64,000 nucleotides of DNA from Lytechinus pictus (GCF_037042905.1 NC_087245.1:8137501-8201500), one strand, 5' to 3'. Positions 35,360 through 48,546 are shown, numbered from the stretch's first letter. The notes: generated by a model not told the origin, from the letters alone. Made by a program: numbers and translations.

Positions 35360-38300
35360 GTATGTTTTTCCCGTCTTTATTCCAAAAAGTACATGTTTTG
35401 TAGCTTGTTTGTGAAAAGTGAGTGCCATGGCCACGTGAGTTTTGCTTTGATTGCGTGTGTACAAATACGTCTTGTGGCGTAGTCTCTGCACATGCAGACC
35501 GCTGTTTGTTTGTTGATGTGAATGTCTCGCGATAAAACATCTATTTGTGATTTGATTTCACTTGTAAATTATGATAGTAAAAAAGGGTTACTGATGACGA
35601 TGAAAAGATCATGTAGCTGCCCCGACTTCTTTATTCAAATTGGTATGTTTCTTTAGATCTAGACCGCGCTTTGCTTGCACTTTTTGCAGCCATCGATCTA
35701 TTCTGACGACCGTGGTGGTGTTCCCTTGGACTTGCCATTCCCCATGACTAGCAGCCGCAGCCTTAGCTGCTGCATGCCTCGAATGTTCAGTGCGCTGTGC
35801 TCTCCCCCGACAGTATATGGCCATGATTCAGGGGCGGATCTAGGATTTGTCAAAGGGGGGGGGGGTGGGAAAAACGACAAGGGAAAAAAGAGGATTGGAA
35901 AATTTGGGGGGATTCTGTTTTATACTGTTATTTTTAATAGCGTTTTTACATTACAAATTTTAATTGTGCCTCTCAAAGGGCGGGGGGGGGGGGGCACGGG
36001 AAAGCTGTGCCCCCCTGGATCTGCCAGTGCCATGATGTGTGTGAAAGTCACAGTCCTACTTTTTTATTGTTTTGAAATTCGAAGGCTGCTAATTTTGCTA
36101 ACACTAACGCTACTACGGTACATGATTTGTATGACCTTCTTTCTTGGTATCATGTTTCCATTGGATTGGGCAGGCTAGAGGCAGTGTTGGAGACAGACAG
36201 TGCGTGTGCAAGGTCCTGTTTATCATAATATAGGAAAACAAAAAGTTTGAAAATAGAGTCTATCAGTTTTGACTTTGTTCTTGACTGATCAATTTTCCAT
36301 TGTGAGTGCTGTAGCCCCTGAATTAATCCACTTTGTTTGCTAATGCAGTTTATTTACAGATTAGCTTATCCTGGACCTGGTAGTGGTAGCTAAAGATTTT
36401 TGGTCTTTTTCTTTGCTCTTTTATTTTTATTCAATCATAAAAAACTTAGACTTAATTCATTATCATCTAGTCTTTAACCAAACGGCAAACGCCTGTTATT
36501 TTATTTATTTATTATTTACTTTGGAAGGTGGTTGGACTTTTTACACTAATATTTCATGCTTCCCATTGATGAATGCTGCCTAGTGGCAATGTCTTGTAAA
36601 GTGTGTGAATTGTAAAAAGCATTTGGACTAAGTTTATTTGGACCTGTATGTGAAGTGTTTTCAGGAAAACAAAGAAGTTTAATATTGATTTATCTCATTT
36701 GAATAAAACTCCTTTATATCGGAGGCACTCATAAGACATTTGGTACATTCATACTAATTTAAAAACCAAGCAATGAAAACAGCATAAAAACATCAATCCT
36801 TTTATAGACAGGGGTGTTTTAAAAAGAATGCTGTTCAAACAAAAAAAAGGCCTACTAGTTTTGGCATTGTTCTTGACTGGCGAACTGTCCATTGTGAGGG
36901 CTGAGGCTCCTGAATTAATCCACTTTGCTGCTTATACACATGAGCTTACCTTGGTAATCTAGATTATGGGTCTTTTGCTTTGCTTTGCTTTTTCTTAGAT
37001 TTATTAACATCTTAAAATTTTAGTCTAAAAAAATCATTGTATGAGGGTGGAGATGGCAAGGTCATCAGAGTATTTTCCCTCATTTATTTTTCTGTCAATT
37101 TTTGATACATGGAACTAACCAACTATGGCATTCTTTAATACCTGTACCTGATTGAATCATTTACTGATATATTTATTTGCAGTATCTTCGAACTGTTCTT
37201 GGAGAACGTCCTAGTGATCAAGGCGGTAAAGGCACACCTAAGACTGATAATGAATCCAATCATCCATGTACATCAACTTCTGATGATGTAAGCAAGCTTT
37301 CAATTTTCTTCCAACACTAGTGACAGATACTCAGAGAAACTACTTTCTAAAATTGCAATTCTTTTTTTGCCCATCATGTATAAGCACTACACAAAGTTGT
37401 CCTACAAATCAAGTAAAGTTTGTCCTATAGATCTTTGTAAACTGATTGTTTGATTGTCATTTTACCGATAAAGAATCAGAATGTGAGCACTTGTCAATTA
37501 GAAAATATTATGAAGTTATGCATTTATGTTAATTAATTCTGGTATTGGGGTAATTGGAACAATTCTGCTTGTGCTTAATGGTTGCAAATCATTTAGACAT
37601 TGTGTTGAGTGTATATATGGACTGCATTGTTTGCCATGACTTTAAATCAAAGCACTGTATGTACTTTCAAAATTATAAAGTTCAAGTCCTTGTATAGAAA
37701 CAAAAAGTTTATATTAAATGGTTGGAACTTGGAAGCAAACCTTGTGTGCTACCATACAGCGCTGGTTAATGATAATAAAATATTTCAGGCTTGCTTGAAA
37801 TTATAGTCAATACAGTAGCACGTATGTGCTTTTCTAGGTATAGCTAACAGAGGAAACAACATTTAGGACCAAACTATAAATAGACCGGCATTTTGCAATC
37901 TTCAATTGCTTATTACTCTTTAATTTCCTGAAAAATTGTTTGATATATATATTTGAAATTCTTTATAATTTTTTTTCAATTCTGTGAAATTTTACTTTCT
38001 TTTATGAGGTCTATACATGTTTGTCATGTAAAAATATCTTGGTAGATCTTTATTTTTCATTTCATTAACCACCAGCGTATATCAAGGACATCAAGTGAAA
38101 TGATTTCATGTGTTATATTGTACTACAGCTTGTTTTAAAATAGGGCTCTAGTATACAAAGTCATATTAGAATGCAGTTTACAAGACAGAAGAGTAGTTTT
38201 GGGGAGAAATATGAAATTAGAAGGAAAAAAACAAATGAATTCATTTGTGGTTTCTCCGCACATTTTTTTAAAAAACAAACTTAACATTTTGACTTACTAG

Positions 38301-41300
38301 ATATTCATTCACGTGTTAGGTTGTGATGAAGTAAAATAATACTCTGTCCATTTTTTGTTTTGTTTTTCTATACCTTATTTCTTAAAACTATTTCGTCCTC
38401 ACTTGCATTTCATTGTCACAAAACAATCTCTTTTCAGAAGTGTCAATTTGATTATCATGTTGTATCATTGCAAATTCACTATTACAGTCGGTGTTACCAA
38501 TGGAAGGAATTGAATCTGGTGGAGATGCTCCAAATGAAGAGACAACACAAAGCAGTAGTCAGGTATGTTTTCATTTTCGTCTCACCTGAACGAAGTTTGC
38601 CAGAGGCCCAGTGATCACTTTTTCTGTTGGTCTGTTACAAAAATGTTAAAGTTTTTGTTCAACTTGCTCTTGTTTCTTTATTTTTGCATCAATTATATTC
38701 ATAGTTTGCTTAAATGATCATTCAGTAATTGTGTGCTCATGAGAATAATGGGTCAGGGTCAAAGGCCATCTAGGGGGTCAAAAGGTTAACTTTTGTTCAA
38801 CTGATCCTTTGGTATTACCATGGAGCTATTAAACACAGATATAATAACAGATATAATAGCTCTATGGTATTACCACATATGTGTTCAGGAGGAAGAGGAG
38901 GTCAAAGGTCATCTATGGTTTTAAAAATCTAGTTGCAAATTTTTTCATTGATCGTGAAATCAGGGGAGAGTCTTGGTTCACAAACCTATTTAATAATGCA
39001 TAATTGCTGTGCAAGTAGTATGTCTTTTTTAGATGCATATATCAGAAAACGATCCATATATGCCCAAGAAGGGCTGTGAAGAGGCCTCATCAAGCAGTTC
39101 TTGGCTACTCGAAATAATTGAAACGGGCTTGACCTAGGTCACTAGTCATATCAGTTCTTTTGTCGAAAGCCACTACCTACTGGTTATTTCCATGTAGAAT
39201 AACTGACTAGTAAAAAAGAAATAATTAAAAATGAGGTCACTTTCAAAAAATTCCTGTTGCCCCTTGTAGAATTTTTAGCTCAGTAATGTTCTCATCCGTG
39301 TGTCTTGACTTTTAATACCATAATAGTGATTGATAAATATTTTTTTGTTTTGTTTCTAAAACAGTCGTTTCTACCAATTGAGGAGACAGTTTCAGATGGA
39401 GATGTACAGCCGAAACCAGAGACTCCACAGAGTTACTATCAAGTAAGAAGATCTGTTAATTCAACTCTTGTTTAACTTAAATAGTTCTAACATAAAAGAT
39501 CCATGGGAATCTTAGGTAAAGTATAAAAAAAAGGCATGCAGAATAATTGCATTCTCCATCAATGCTTCAATAGGAATGGATGATGTTAAAGTTCACTCAT
39601 GGATTTCATTATCTGACATTGTAAACACTTTTTTCAGTGACTCATATCTGTACTGCAAAACTTATTAGAGTACCAGTAAAAACAAGTTTAAATAGTTGAG
39701 TGCCAAAATATGAAAACATATTGAAAAAATATCACCCGAGACATTTCTTTGTTTATCACTTCACAGGGATCAGCTACTGGATTGACTACAGGTACTGAGC
39801 CAACACCTAAAAGGAGGAAAGGAAGTCGCAAAAGGAAAAGGAGTTCATCTAAGAAGGTATATTTCCATAGTAAACCTTTTTCATCAGTTATACTCTGTAA
39901 AGGGGAATCCATTTTTTTGGCCATAAGATTTTCTGTGAGAAGAGAGAGAGAAAAAAGAATGAGGAAAGTTTATGGGAAAAAAAAAACAGACAAGCAATAG
40001 CGAGATCATGGCTGATTTTAATGTTAGTTTCAAACTTAATAAGAGTATTACTACTAGAAGTGGTGGGGACAACTTTCATATAGACCATGTGCTCAATTAT
40101 CAGGGATTTGTGTTTTTTTCCTAAGTATGGCTGAGTATAGAGGTAGCATATTGTCCAATGTCATGGAAAGATATAATTTTAAGCAAAAATTATTGGAGAA
40201 AATGTTTTAACCATTATATTTATTAGACTAATTAAAAGACTTTTTTGTTTCCCTACATCACTGTAACCTCATCAATGTGGCAAATTAAAAAAATCATAAC
40301 TATCATTGTTTGTCAATTATTTCAAAAACTTATTTAATTATCTAATGTTTCCATTTCTCCTAAAAACAACTTTCTTTATTTAGGCTGAAATTCCCTTTAT
40401 ATGTAATGTTTTGTTGATCTTAATATGAGCTTGGGATCCTCTATTCATTAAAGTCTTTGATAATCTATTTTAGAATCAACCATTATTATATAGGTGAGGT
40501 AGAATTGGACTTGACAGCTGGGCTAAAGCTGGGTTAATGATTAAGCACAAAGAACATTGCATCATAATGCAATATATACATCATACAAAAATGTATTATT
40601 TCATTCTTTTTTGCAAATTATTCAAATACCATACCAAGGTCTGTAGGTTGGAGGTTACCGGTAATTGAATTGAAACAAAAATTGTTTTTTTTTCTCTTAT
40701 GTGAGACTCCCTTGCTATACTTATTAAATTTGTTATCATTTGTTGGGACTTTTATTCTTGTAAAACCTAATTTCTTAATACCCCTCATGTTTTTATCCAG
40801 AGGCAGAAATGCGTTGCAACATCTAACGCAACTACACAGACACTGTCATCTGGTCCACAACCAATGGAGGAGAAGATGTGTCAATGTCCGGATGATTTTT
40901 CCCATGTACGAAAGGACCATACTTATGCAGAAAGCTACCCTCGCATTCTAAAACCGGCCTTTGTGATGGTAGAGGTAGCGGAAGAGTCCCAAGCTTCAGA
41001 TTATGGAGGTGACTCTAGTCAGTCAGATAGTACTTCCCCTCAGCCTATACCTGATCTTACTGGACAAGATGAGTTCATGGTAGATACTTCTTCAACTGTG
41101 CCTACACCTGGTGTAACCATGCCAGATGACCCATGTCCTTCACCTGTATCATCTCAACATTCAGATTCATCCTCATCTTCGACTACAAGCTCTGTACCAA
41201 CATCTCCTTCACGTGGTGGACAGTCGTCTGACTCGTATAAACCATCTGATGAGTCGGATTCATCATCTTCAGAGGAAGAAAGAGAGCCTGATGAAATGAG

Positions 41301-42762
41301 ATACTGCATGGGGAAGAAATATGTGGTCTTTGATGAACAACTTAATGATCTGTTTTATAGACTTAAGTGTAAATCTTGTTCTGATGGCCACATTGCAGAA
41401 CTGAAAAAGTATACTGTAGGTACCATGCTGGTTGTTAATGTACTATGTGTGTGTGGTTCTCTTGTATACAGGTGGCAATCTCAACCAACCATTGGCAGGC
41501 AACCAGTTGGGAATCTATTGCTTTCTGCCTCCATCATGTTCACAGGCAAGACATATGAAGACTTCAAAGTACTGGCGGATCTTTTTAACCTACAGTTCAT
41601 GTCAGACACCACCTTCTATGACATCCACAACAAGATCCTCCTTCCTGTCATCCACACATTCTATACACAAGACGCCCATGAAGAACATAAGAATCGACCA
41701 CTCTCTATCTGTGGTGATGGGAGATGCGATTCACCAGGATACAATGCAAAATATTGCACTTACACGTGTATTGACCTTCAGTCAAATAAAATAATGGGCA
41801 TGTCGCTAGTTCATGTTAGCGAAGCAACAAGTTCCGTTGCCATGGAGAAAGTAGGTTGTAGGCGGGTATTAGACTTTCTTCTAGCATCATTGGATGTCAG
41901 TGTGTTTGCTACTGATCGGCATGCAAGCATTGCCAAAATGATGCGTGAGGTATTCCCCCAAGTGTGCCATCAATATGACATTTGGCATGTCACAAAATCA
42001 ATAAAGAAGAAACTCATCGAAAAGGCAAAACAAAAGGACAACGAAGTCCTGTGGCCTTGGACAAGGTCTATCACAAATCACCTGTGGTGGTCTACAGAAA
42101 ACTGTGATGAAGACGAAGTCATGCTGCGGGAGATGATCCAGTCAGTAACACACCACATCACTGACATCCATTCCTGGAATTCAGCTGAAAAGTTCCATGA
42201 ATGCGAACACGAGGAATTGACTCCAGAGGAAACAGAAGAAACAAAGTGGCTGGAACCAGGGTCAAAACCTCATGAAGCTGTCCAGAGTATCGTCTTCAAT
42301 CAACGATTAATGAAGGACACAAAGCAGATGACGAAGGCCTGCCATACTGGTGCGATAGAGTCCTATCATTCATTGTATCTCAAGTACTGCCCGAAACGCA
42401 AACACTTCTTCTACCCTGCCATGTTGGCCAGAGCAGAACTGGCAGTTCTTGACCATAACGCTAATACTGGCAGAGAGCAGGCAACCGTGAAGAGAGAAAG
42501 AACTGGAACTGCAAAGAAAGGGGCACTACGCTTTCGGTATGTGTGGTCAAAGTCCACCAAAGAGTGGGTTCTGAAGCGCATCCCAGAGGACAAGAACTAT
42601 GCATACCTTTGGGATATGCTTGTTGCAGTTCTACAAGTCAAGGCTGGTAACTTTGACCTTAAACAGCCGCAGTATCCAATCCTTCCTCAGAACATTGCAC
42701 CAATTCCACGTCCACCTCCTGAAGAACTCATAGAGCGGGCTACATCACGATTCAGCCATTGA
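35000..42762 (+). CDS. THAP domain-DDE transposase (Kolobok-like), 6 exons, 889 residues
   Basis: Exons 35000-35359, 37183-37287, 38488-38562, 39365-39442, 39767-39856, 40801-42762, all GT-AG and all phase 0; 2670 nt with no internal stop. Residues 1-96 form a THAP zinc finger: C4, C9, C61, H64 ligands, invariant P26, W38, F65 and the closing AVPSVF box. Residues 100-390 are low-complexity Ser/Pro/acidic with a basic patch (KRRKGSRKRKRSSSKK, likely nuclear localisation). Residues 426-454 carry a CxxC..CxC pair. The catalytic core shows GDGRCDSPG (D542), ATDRH (D608), the D(2)H motif YDIWH (D629, H632) and GAIES (E756). The start at 35000 is chosen because THAP domains sit at the extreme N-terminus and the context is strong; an in-frame ATG exists at 34892. 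Probably cuts and pastes the surrounding element; a domesticated role is possible. Confidence 0.88.
35829..36029. mobile_element. 201-bp hAT-type MITE in THAP-DDE intron 1
   Basis: Left end CAGGGGCGGATCTAGG, right end CCTGGATCTGCCAGTG. Flanking 8-mers CCATGATT (35821-35828) and CCATGATG (36030-36037) match at seven of eight. The two G runs inside can pair only partly. Confidence 0.7.
37183..37287 (+). CDS. THAP-DDE gene exon 2 (residues 121-155)
   Basis: Acceptor tttgcag, then YLRTVLGERPSDQGGKG to TSTSDD, donor gtaagc. Linker sequence. Confidence 0.78.
38488..38562 (+). CDS. THAP-DDE gene exon 3 (residues 156-180)
   Basis: Acceptor attacag, then SVLPMEGIESGGDAP to SSSQ, donor gtatgt. Resembles exon 4 in sequence and length. 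Confidence 0.78.
38811..38874. repeat. 64-bp palindromic repeat in THAP-DDE intron 3
   Basis: GGTATTACCATGGAGCTATT on the left and AATAGCTCTATGGTATTACC on the right. A sibling sits at 62152-62199 inside the hAT-like element. Confidence 0.65.
39365..39442 (+). CDS. THAP-DDE gene exon 4 (residues 181-206)
   Basis: Acceptor aaaacag, then SFLPIEETVSDGDVQP to SYYQ, donor gtaaga. Confidence 0.78.
39767..39856 (+). CDS. THAP-DDE gene exon 5 (residues 207-236, basic patch)
   Basis: Acceptor ttcacag, then GSATGLTTGTEPTP and KRRKGSRKRKRSSSKK, donor gtatat. Likely nuclear-localisation signal. Confidence 0.8.
40801..42762 (+). CDS. THAP-DDE gene exon 6 (residues 237-889, catalytic core)
   Basis: Acceptor tatccag, then RQKCVATSNATTQT and on to the stop TGA at 42760. 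Carries the DDE/D(2)H core and ends TSRFSH. An ATG at 40864 could serve as a start if the upstream exons were skipped, but splice phase and the THAP exon argue for the longer product. Confidence 0.92.
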   Translation, partial: RQKCVATSNATTQTLSSGPQPMEEKMCQCPDDFSHVRKDHTYAESYPRILKPAFVMVEVAEESQASDYGGDSSQSDSTSPQPIPDLTGQDEFMVDTSSTVPTPGVTMPDDPCPSPVSSQHSDSSSSSTTSSVPTSPSRGGQSSDSYKPSDESDSSSSEEEREPDEMRYCMGKKYVVFDEQLNDLFYRLKCKSCSDGHIAELKKYTVGTMLVVNVLCVCGSLVYRWQSQPTIGRQPVGNLLLSASIMFTGKTYEDFKVLADLFNLQFMSDTTFYDIHNKILLPVIHTFYTQDAHEEHKNRPLSICGDGRCDSPGYNAKYCTYTCIDLQSNKIMGMSLVHVSEATSSVAMEKVGCRRVLDFLLASLDVSVFATDRHASIAKMMREVFPQVCHQYDIWHVTKSIKKKLIEKAKQKDNEVLWPWTRSITNHLWWSTENCDEDEVMLREMIQSVTHHITDIHSWNSAEKFHECEHEELTPEETEETKWLEPGSKPHEAVQSIVFNQRLMKDTKQMTKACHTGAIESYHSLYLKYCPKRKHFFYPAMLARAELAVLDHNANTGREQATVKRERTGTAKKGALRFRYVWSKSTKEWVLKRIPEDKNYAYLWDMLVAVLQVKAGNFDLKQPQYPILPQNIAPIPRPPPEELIERATSRFSH

Positions 42763-45700
42763 TATCATGGACTTCAGGATGATACAATAATGAAGTGTTT
42801 CCAGCTTTCTATCAACCTACTTTATTAGATGACAAATGACAGTCTTTCATTCTTTTGACTTCGTGAGGCGAGTGATCGTTTACACATTTGCATGCTATTT
42901 GCACGTATGTCAGTTGCACACGTATCGGTGGAATTATGTAATATAGACATTTGATGAATCATACCAAATGAAAATGATATTCATCAACGAAACTGTTACT
43001 ATAGCAATATTGTGTTTTCCTACATTGCAGGAAACAGAAAGTAATCAACAGCTCATTAAGAACTTGAATATGACAAGACATTTCTAGTCTCGCCTTCATC
43101 TCTAGTGTTAAAAAAATGAATATACTTTTTAATTATACTTGTATTGATGTAAACAAAGCTTGTTTTGTTTGCCTAAGAAAGTGTATGCATTTTTTTGATA
43201 AAATAGAACTTCACTTTATATTACTATGATGTATTGCAATATTGAGGTGAAAAGTTAAATATAGTGTCCTGCTGGGTCTCAAAAATTAAACCTTAAGCCA
43301 AATGTCAGAAGAGAGAGAGAAAGAAAAAAAACATACAGTAGGCTTTCATCTTGATCGTGTATATCATACATTCATCTGTTCTATGTGAAAATAAATGCGA
43401 GATGGTTGAATCTAGATTTTCCACATGTATGCATTTCTTGACATTTTTTGAAATTACAATATTCAGCAGAATATGGTGACATTTGAGGACCACTTCCTGA
43501 TCACATCTTTATGTGGTGGTAAGGAATAGGTGGAAAAAAATTAGATTTATTTTCTAGCAAATCTAAAGGTCAAGTACTTGTATTTGTGAATCTGTAAAAT
43601 ACCAACAATGTACCAACAAACACTGTTTGTAAATTGATGTAACAAGGCAATGGGTCATCCCAGATGTTTCATGCATATTTTTTTCTCACCAGCACTGCAT
43701 GACTTTTGGTAGCTTCTTTCCGTCTTTATGATAATTTTTTTAATCAGATGATAAACCACATTTTGTTTTCGGAGATTACATATACTCAAACACACGATTT
43801 CTTGCACAATTATTGCTTTGGCATTAATTTATGATTAAAAACAATTATCCTGGACTTTTCTATGCTGAAGAAAATTGAACAGCTAATTTCTTTGCAAAAC
43901 AAATTGAAATACATCAGAAATAAAATTGATTTCAAAGACTTGTTTTCTTCATGGAATTTAAAGCATCATTTAGGGAATTAAAGCAAAATTTGAATTATTC
44001 ATAAAGTAAGAATAATATATTGTTGGCTGATTACATCATCTGTGTGAACTGTCTTTTGACGACCAAGGTCTCATGGGGGAGGGGGTGTTGAATGTGCCTT
44101 AAGGGAAACCTCAAAGGCACATCATGACTGTTTTTACCCTTCTATCTTTTGGAATGGTAGAATGGGATCAGGTTTAAATCCTATAAAGTACTCATGATTT
44201 CTTTAGGGGCTAGAGAGGAAGAAGGTTATACATTTTTTTGTATATACATGATCACATATTGTAGATACGTTGAGGAACGATACTGATTTAGAGTCACAAG
44301 TTAAGATTGGTCTCCAAATGAAATTGTTTCTCATTGGAAGCAGTCGCTGGATTAAAGCACTTTCACATTTGTTAAATATTTTTTAGACTTGATTCTGAGA
44401 ATACACATGTTTAGTGTATAATTAAACAGTTTGTTTTGACTTATACCTTTGAGATATAAGTGCAAGCAGAGTGAAGATGTTAGTCATTCAATGTGTGTTG
44501 CTTATCAAATTTATTATTTGTTTGTATATAAAATATTTACATGTTTTATTGATAGGGAGGAGATATTTTAATGACATCTATTAGCATAACTGGTCATTAA
44601 TTTGATACCTGGTATTCGTTTTTTGATAAAAATCAGACTCACATTGTCTGAGCATTTGCTTTGTATGTATTCCCTGAAGATATAAATGTACATGTAAATG
44701 GTGGTTTTATAGGGGATGGGCTGTGAGGGTCACATGACTCATTATCTGACCTTAATTTTATCCGTCTTGGAATTATGTTTCAACATTTTTCTTTCTGTAG
44801 TTTCCAGATGACAGGCATTGATGCACTTCAAAATAGTGCATTCTATCTGAGGTTCAGAGTTCCATTGCAGCATATGAAATGATATGTAAACAACTTTGTG
44901 GATAAAAGCATTAAATTATATCTGTTAATTAATTAACTGAATTGACATTATACATTTGTGATCTGTCATGGCAATCTTCATACGAGGGGGGAGGGGGTAG
45001 TCTATAATCTAGGCGGCGTCTTCAGTATTTTTCTTTGCCTCTTATGTACCCCAGTCTGGTACTTTTTCTCAAAATGTCAGTAAGATGCAGAAGACTATGC
45101 AAAGCAGCTGCAATGTAGCCACCTTTGAAGCCACTGTGCACAGTCTTCCATGTCACAAATATTGCTCATGTTGGTGTAGTTGTAAATATATACCTGCAGC
45201 CGTCCGCCACCTACATTATAGGATATGTGGTGGGGGAGTGTTATTTCAGAGGGGAAAAGAGGTAGCAGCATACATACAAATACACACATGCAGAGAGAGG
45301 GGGGAAGGGCCATATAAATGGATAGAGAGCAGAGAGAAGTTTGTGAGATTGAGAGGAGAAAGCAGTGACGAAAGTGAGATGAAAAGTGTGGTTTGATAGG
45401 GGAAAAATATTAATTTTTGAATAGTCTTTGTATACATCAACCTTTGATAAGTAGACAAAAACAAGCTTTTTCATCATCAGCTCTCCATAACATCTTGTAA
45501 TAAGGAAGCTTGTATGGAAAAGAAAAAATAACTGAATGTTTGAGATTAATTAGGCAAGTAGTCATGAACACATGAATATTGAAATCACCTATGATTTGGA
45601 GACACCCTCCCCCTTCCCCCTATTGGCAAGCAACCAAGAATTGTGATGTCACAGAAGCCTATTTGTACAGTGAAATATACACCAAGGCATCTGTTTCTGT

Positions 45701-48347
45701 TCATTCTAATGATACAACAAACTTTTGGTTGTATGTTATATGAAAATTCCATAACATCTTTTCATGGAAAAAGAAGAAGTCATGTTCTATGGATAGTCTT
45801 TTTAAGAATTAGAATTTAGAAAATGTGAGTAGAAAAGAAATTGGGAGTGACAAGTAGATAATGTACATGTTGGTCGAAATGTAAATGGGAGGATGTCCAC
45901 ATAAGTTATCTCAATATTCAAGTGCCTATAACTTTCATCGTATTTGTTTAATTTTGTTTAAAGGGCAAGTCCACCCCAACAAAAACTTGATTTGAATAAA
46001 AAGAAAAATTCAACAAGCATAACACTGAAAAATTCATCAAAATCGGATGTAAAATAAGACAGTTGTGACATTTAAACTTTCACTTCATTTCACAAAACAG
46101 TTATATGCACATCTCGGGTCAGTATGCAAATGAGGGAACTGATGACATCACTCACTCACTATTTTGTATTTTATTACATGAAATATGAAATATTTTGATT
46201 TTCTCGTCATTGTCATGTGAAATGAAGTTTCATTCCTCCCTGAACACGTGTAATTCCATATTTTAACATTTTGTGGTTTAATTCAAAAATTTAAATATTG
46301 TATAATTCAAACAATAAAAAACAAAAGAAATGGTGAGTGAGTGACATCGTCGACTCTCATTTGGATGTAACTGGCTTGTTCATATAACTATTTTGATAAA
46401 AATAAGCGAAACTTTGAAATGTCATAACTTTCTTATTTTACATCCTATCTTTAATTGATTTGCTTCTTTTTTTGTGTGTTTTTAAAGATTCCATTCTCCT
46501 TAATGTCAAATTTGAAATTTTAGTCCAAAGTTGGGATTTGACTTTGGCAGATTCGCTTGTACTCCTTTCTCTCATGTTCTTACATGTATCACTCTTATTC
46601 CATACCATCAATTCTCCTTTCATGTCCATCCCTCATTGTGCTACCCTTTTCTACACTTTCCTCCCAGCCCCCCCCCCCTAGTCTTTACTTCACATCCATC
46701 CCTCATTGTTCTTCCCCTTTCCACACTCTTTCATACATCTTTCCTCCCCCTCTCTTTACTTCATATTCATCCCTCATTGTTCTAGCCCTTTCTACACTCT
46801 GTAATATCTCTTTCCTCCCCCTCTCTTTACTTCTGTCTCCCTCCAGCTACATGTATCTCATTAATGTTCATCTCCTACTCCCTCTCATTCGTAAAAGATA
46901 TCCACGACATAGGATAAGGGAAAAGAGAACATGGAATGAGGTATATAAAGGCAAGGCAGTCAATTTGTGCTCAGTAGACTCTCATTCCATAATCTTCATG
47001 TCTATATCATTAACACTACATACATGTATAGTTTGTATACATGACACTTCACACCATTGATATCATGTTTGGATTGAGAATCAGATTTAATATTCACTAT
47101 TTTCTTATAACTGAAAACCAATACAATACATGTAGGTACATGTACAAGTGAAATCATATAAAATGAGATATAAGAATTTCTCATCAGGGAGCTACATGTA
47201 ATATACAGTAATCATCAATTGCAGTTATTTAAGATAGGACCAGACATGAGAATTGTGCAATAAAAAAATAAAAAAATCAGAATCAGGAAAATTTCTGTGA
47301 CTCAATCTTTACTGCAAAACCCATGATTAAACTAAAGAAACAAACCAAAATGAAAATACAGCAACTGTAAATTAAATATAACAGTGGTTATTTAAATGTA
47401 CACCTCAAGCTTGAGAAAGTCCAGCATTATCAAAGGAAAAATGCCTTGTTGGTACTGTTTAGAAAAGTTGCCTCATAGTTTCACTTTTTACAAATAATTT
47501 CATACCTTAAAATGTAAAGCCATACTTAATATATCATACTTTTTTTAAAGCATGTTGTTCTTTGAATCTAATAAATTAACCGATTGACAGATAAGTGAAG
47601 GATGAACAGTGTTATTACTTCTGTACAAGTCTCATAGATAGATTTATCTCCACACTCGTATTATCTTCAACACTAATTCATGAGTCTGTTCATGTATAAG
47701 ATCATTTATTTTCCAATTAAAATCACTAATGTTTATATTTCATTACAATCACAGGTATGATTTGAAACTTGAAAGTACGCTTCTATATATAAAAAAAAAA
47801 TCTCTTCACGGGTTATACATGTAAGCAATCTTCTGTAATCTGAAAAACAGACAGGCAACATGTGAATGCGACATACATAAATCATAAAATAACATTACTT
47901 CAAAGTTCAATGTCGATGCTTATACATGTACTTAGTAAATATTAACAGTGTAAACAAATTACAGACACATGTGATGGAACCCAGTGTCTCATTTTGTTCT
48001 ACAAAATTTGTACCACGTAGTAGCAGATAGCATTCTTTCAAGTAAAAAGTGAAACAAAACACTAGAAAGTAATAAATATCTACAAATATCCATATTGAAA
48101 GAAAGTGCATGTTTGAACACAGACAGAAATTCTTCACATAAAATATCATTTCTAATGCATTGTATACATGCAGGTACCACCTGAGAAGGGGTGTTTCACA
48201 AAAATGTAAGTCTCAACTTAGGGTTGTACCAAAGTGCACAGTCGCATGTGTAAATAAAGAAATCATTGCATCGATAAAGGAAAAAAAAAATCATGCTACG
48301 GTAAGAGAATATCATGCTACTGTACGTATACGAGTCCATCCACTTTT
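42763..48347. other. Interior of the Kolobok-like element between its two genes
   Basis: 5.6 kb with no convincing coding exon. It holds the 3' ends of both convergent genes (a possible AATAAA for the THAP-DDE gene at 43390), a family A MITE, and a C/T-rich tract at 46560-46850 whose open frames are compositional artefacts. Confidence 0.5.
45959..46460. mobile_element. Foldback MITE family A, copy 2
   Basis: Left end AAAGGGCAAGTCCACCCCAA, the shared ATCAAAATCGGATGTAA arm, and an inverted right arm ending near TTACATCCTATC. The last ~50 bp of the right arm are missing compared with 52112-52716. Confidence 0.75.
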
Positions 48348-48546
48348 TCAAATCAGAAATTCTTCAGGGACAGGAATATCATCTCCATCATCTCCCTCCT
48401 TGAATCCGATGTAATTTCCATCTGGTTCAGGGAAAGCCTCGCGGATCCGTGTGACAGCACAGGCAGGAATCACCCGACGGACGCCCTTTCCCAGGTAGCC
48501 ATGGACCCAGTAGGTAAATAGCCTGTAGGCTGCGTATCTGTAGGAA
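48348..48546 (-). CDS. P2X7-like gene exon 2 (residues 130-195)
   Basis: Acceptor ttttttccag, then ISYRYAAYRLF to PVPEEFLI and TGA. Confidence 0.86.

Noticed and set aside
35675-36178. 167-codon frame in THAP-DDE intron 1
   Set aside because: It spans the hAT-type MITE and its G runs (poly-Gly segments) and has no homology I recognise.
41432-41794. 120-codon frame inside THAP-DDE exon 6
   Set aside because: Out-of-frame shadow of the catalytic-core exon.
45085-45396. 103-codon frame inside the Kolobok-like element as a possible third gene
   Set aside because: No motif recognised, overlapping frames on the other strand, no good splice context, purine-rich bias.
46531-47060. Open frames up to 167 codons rich in Ser, Pro, Phe and Leu
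   Set aside because: They follow a C/T-rich tract and exist in several overlapping frames, with no domain or splice support.
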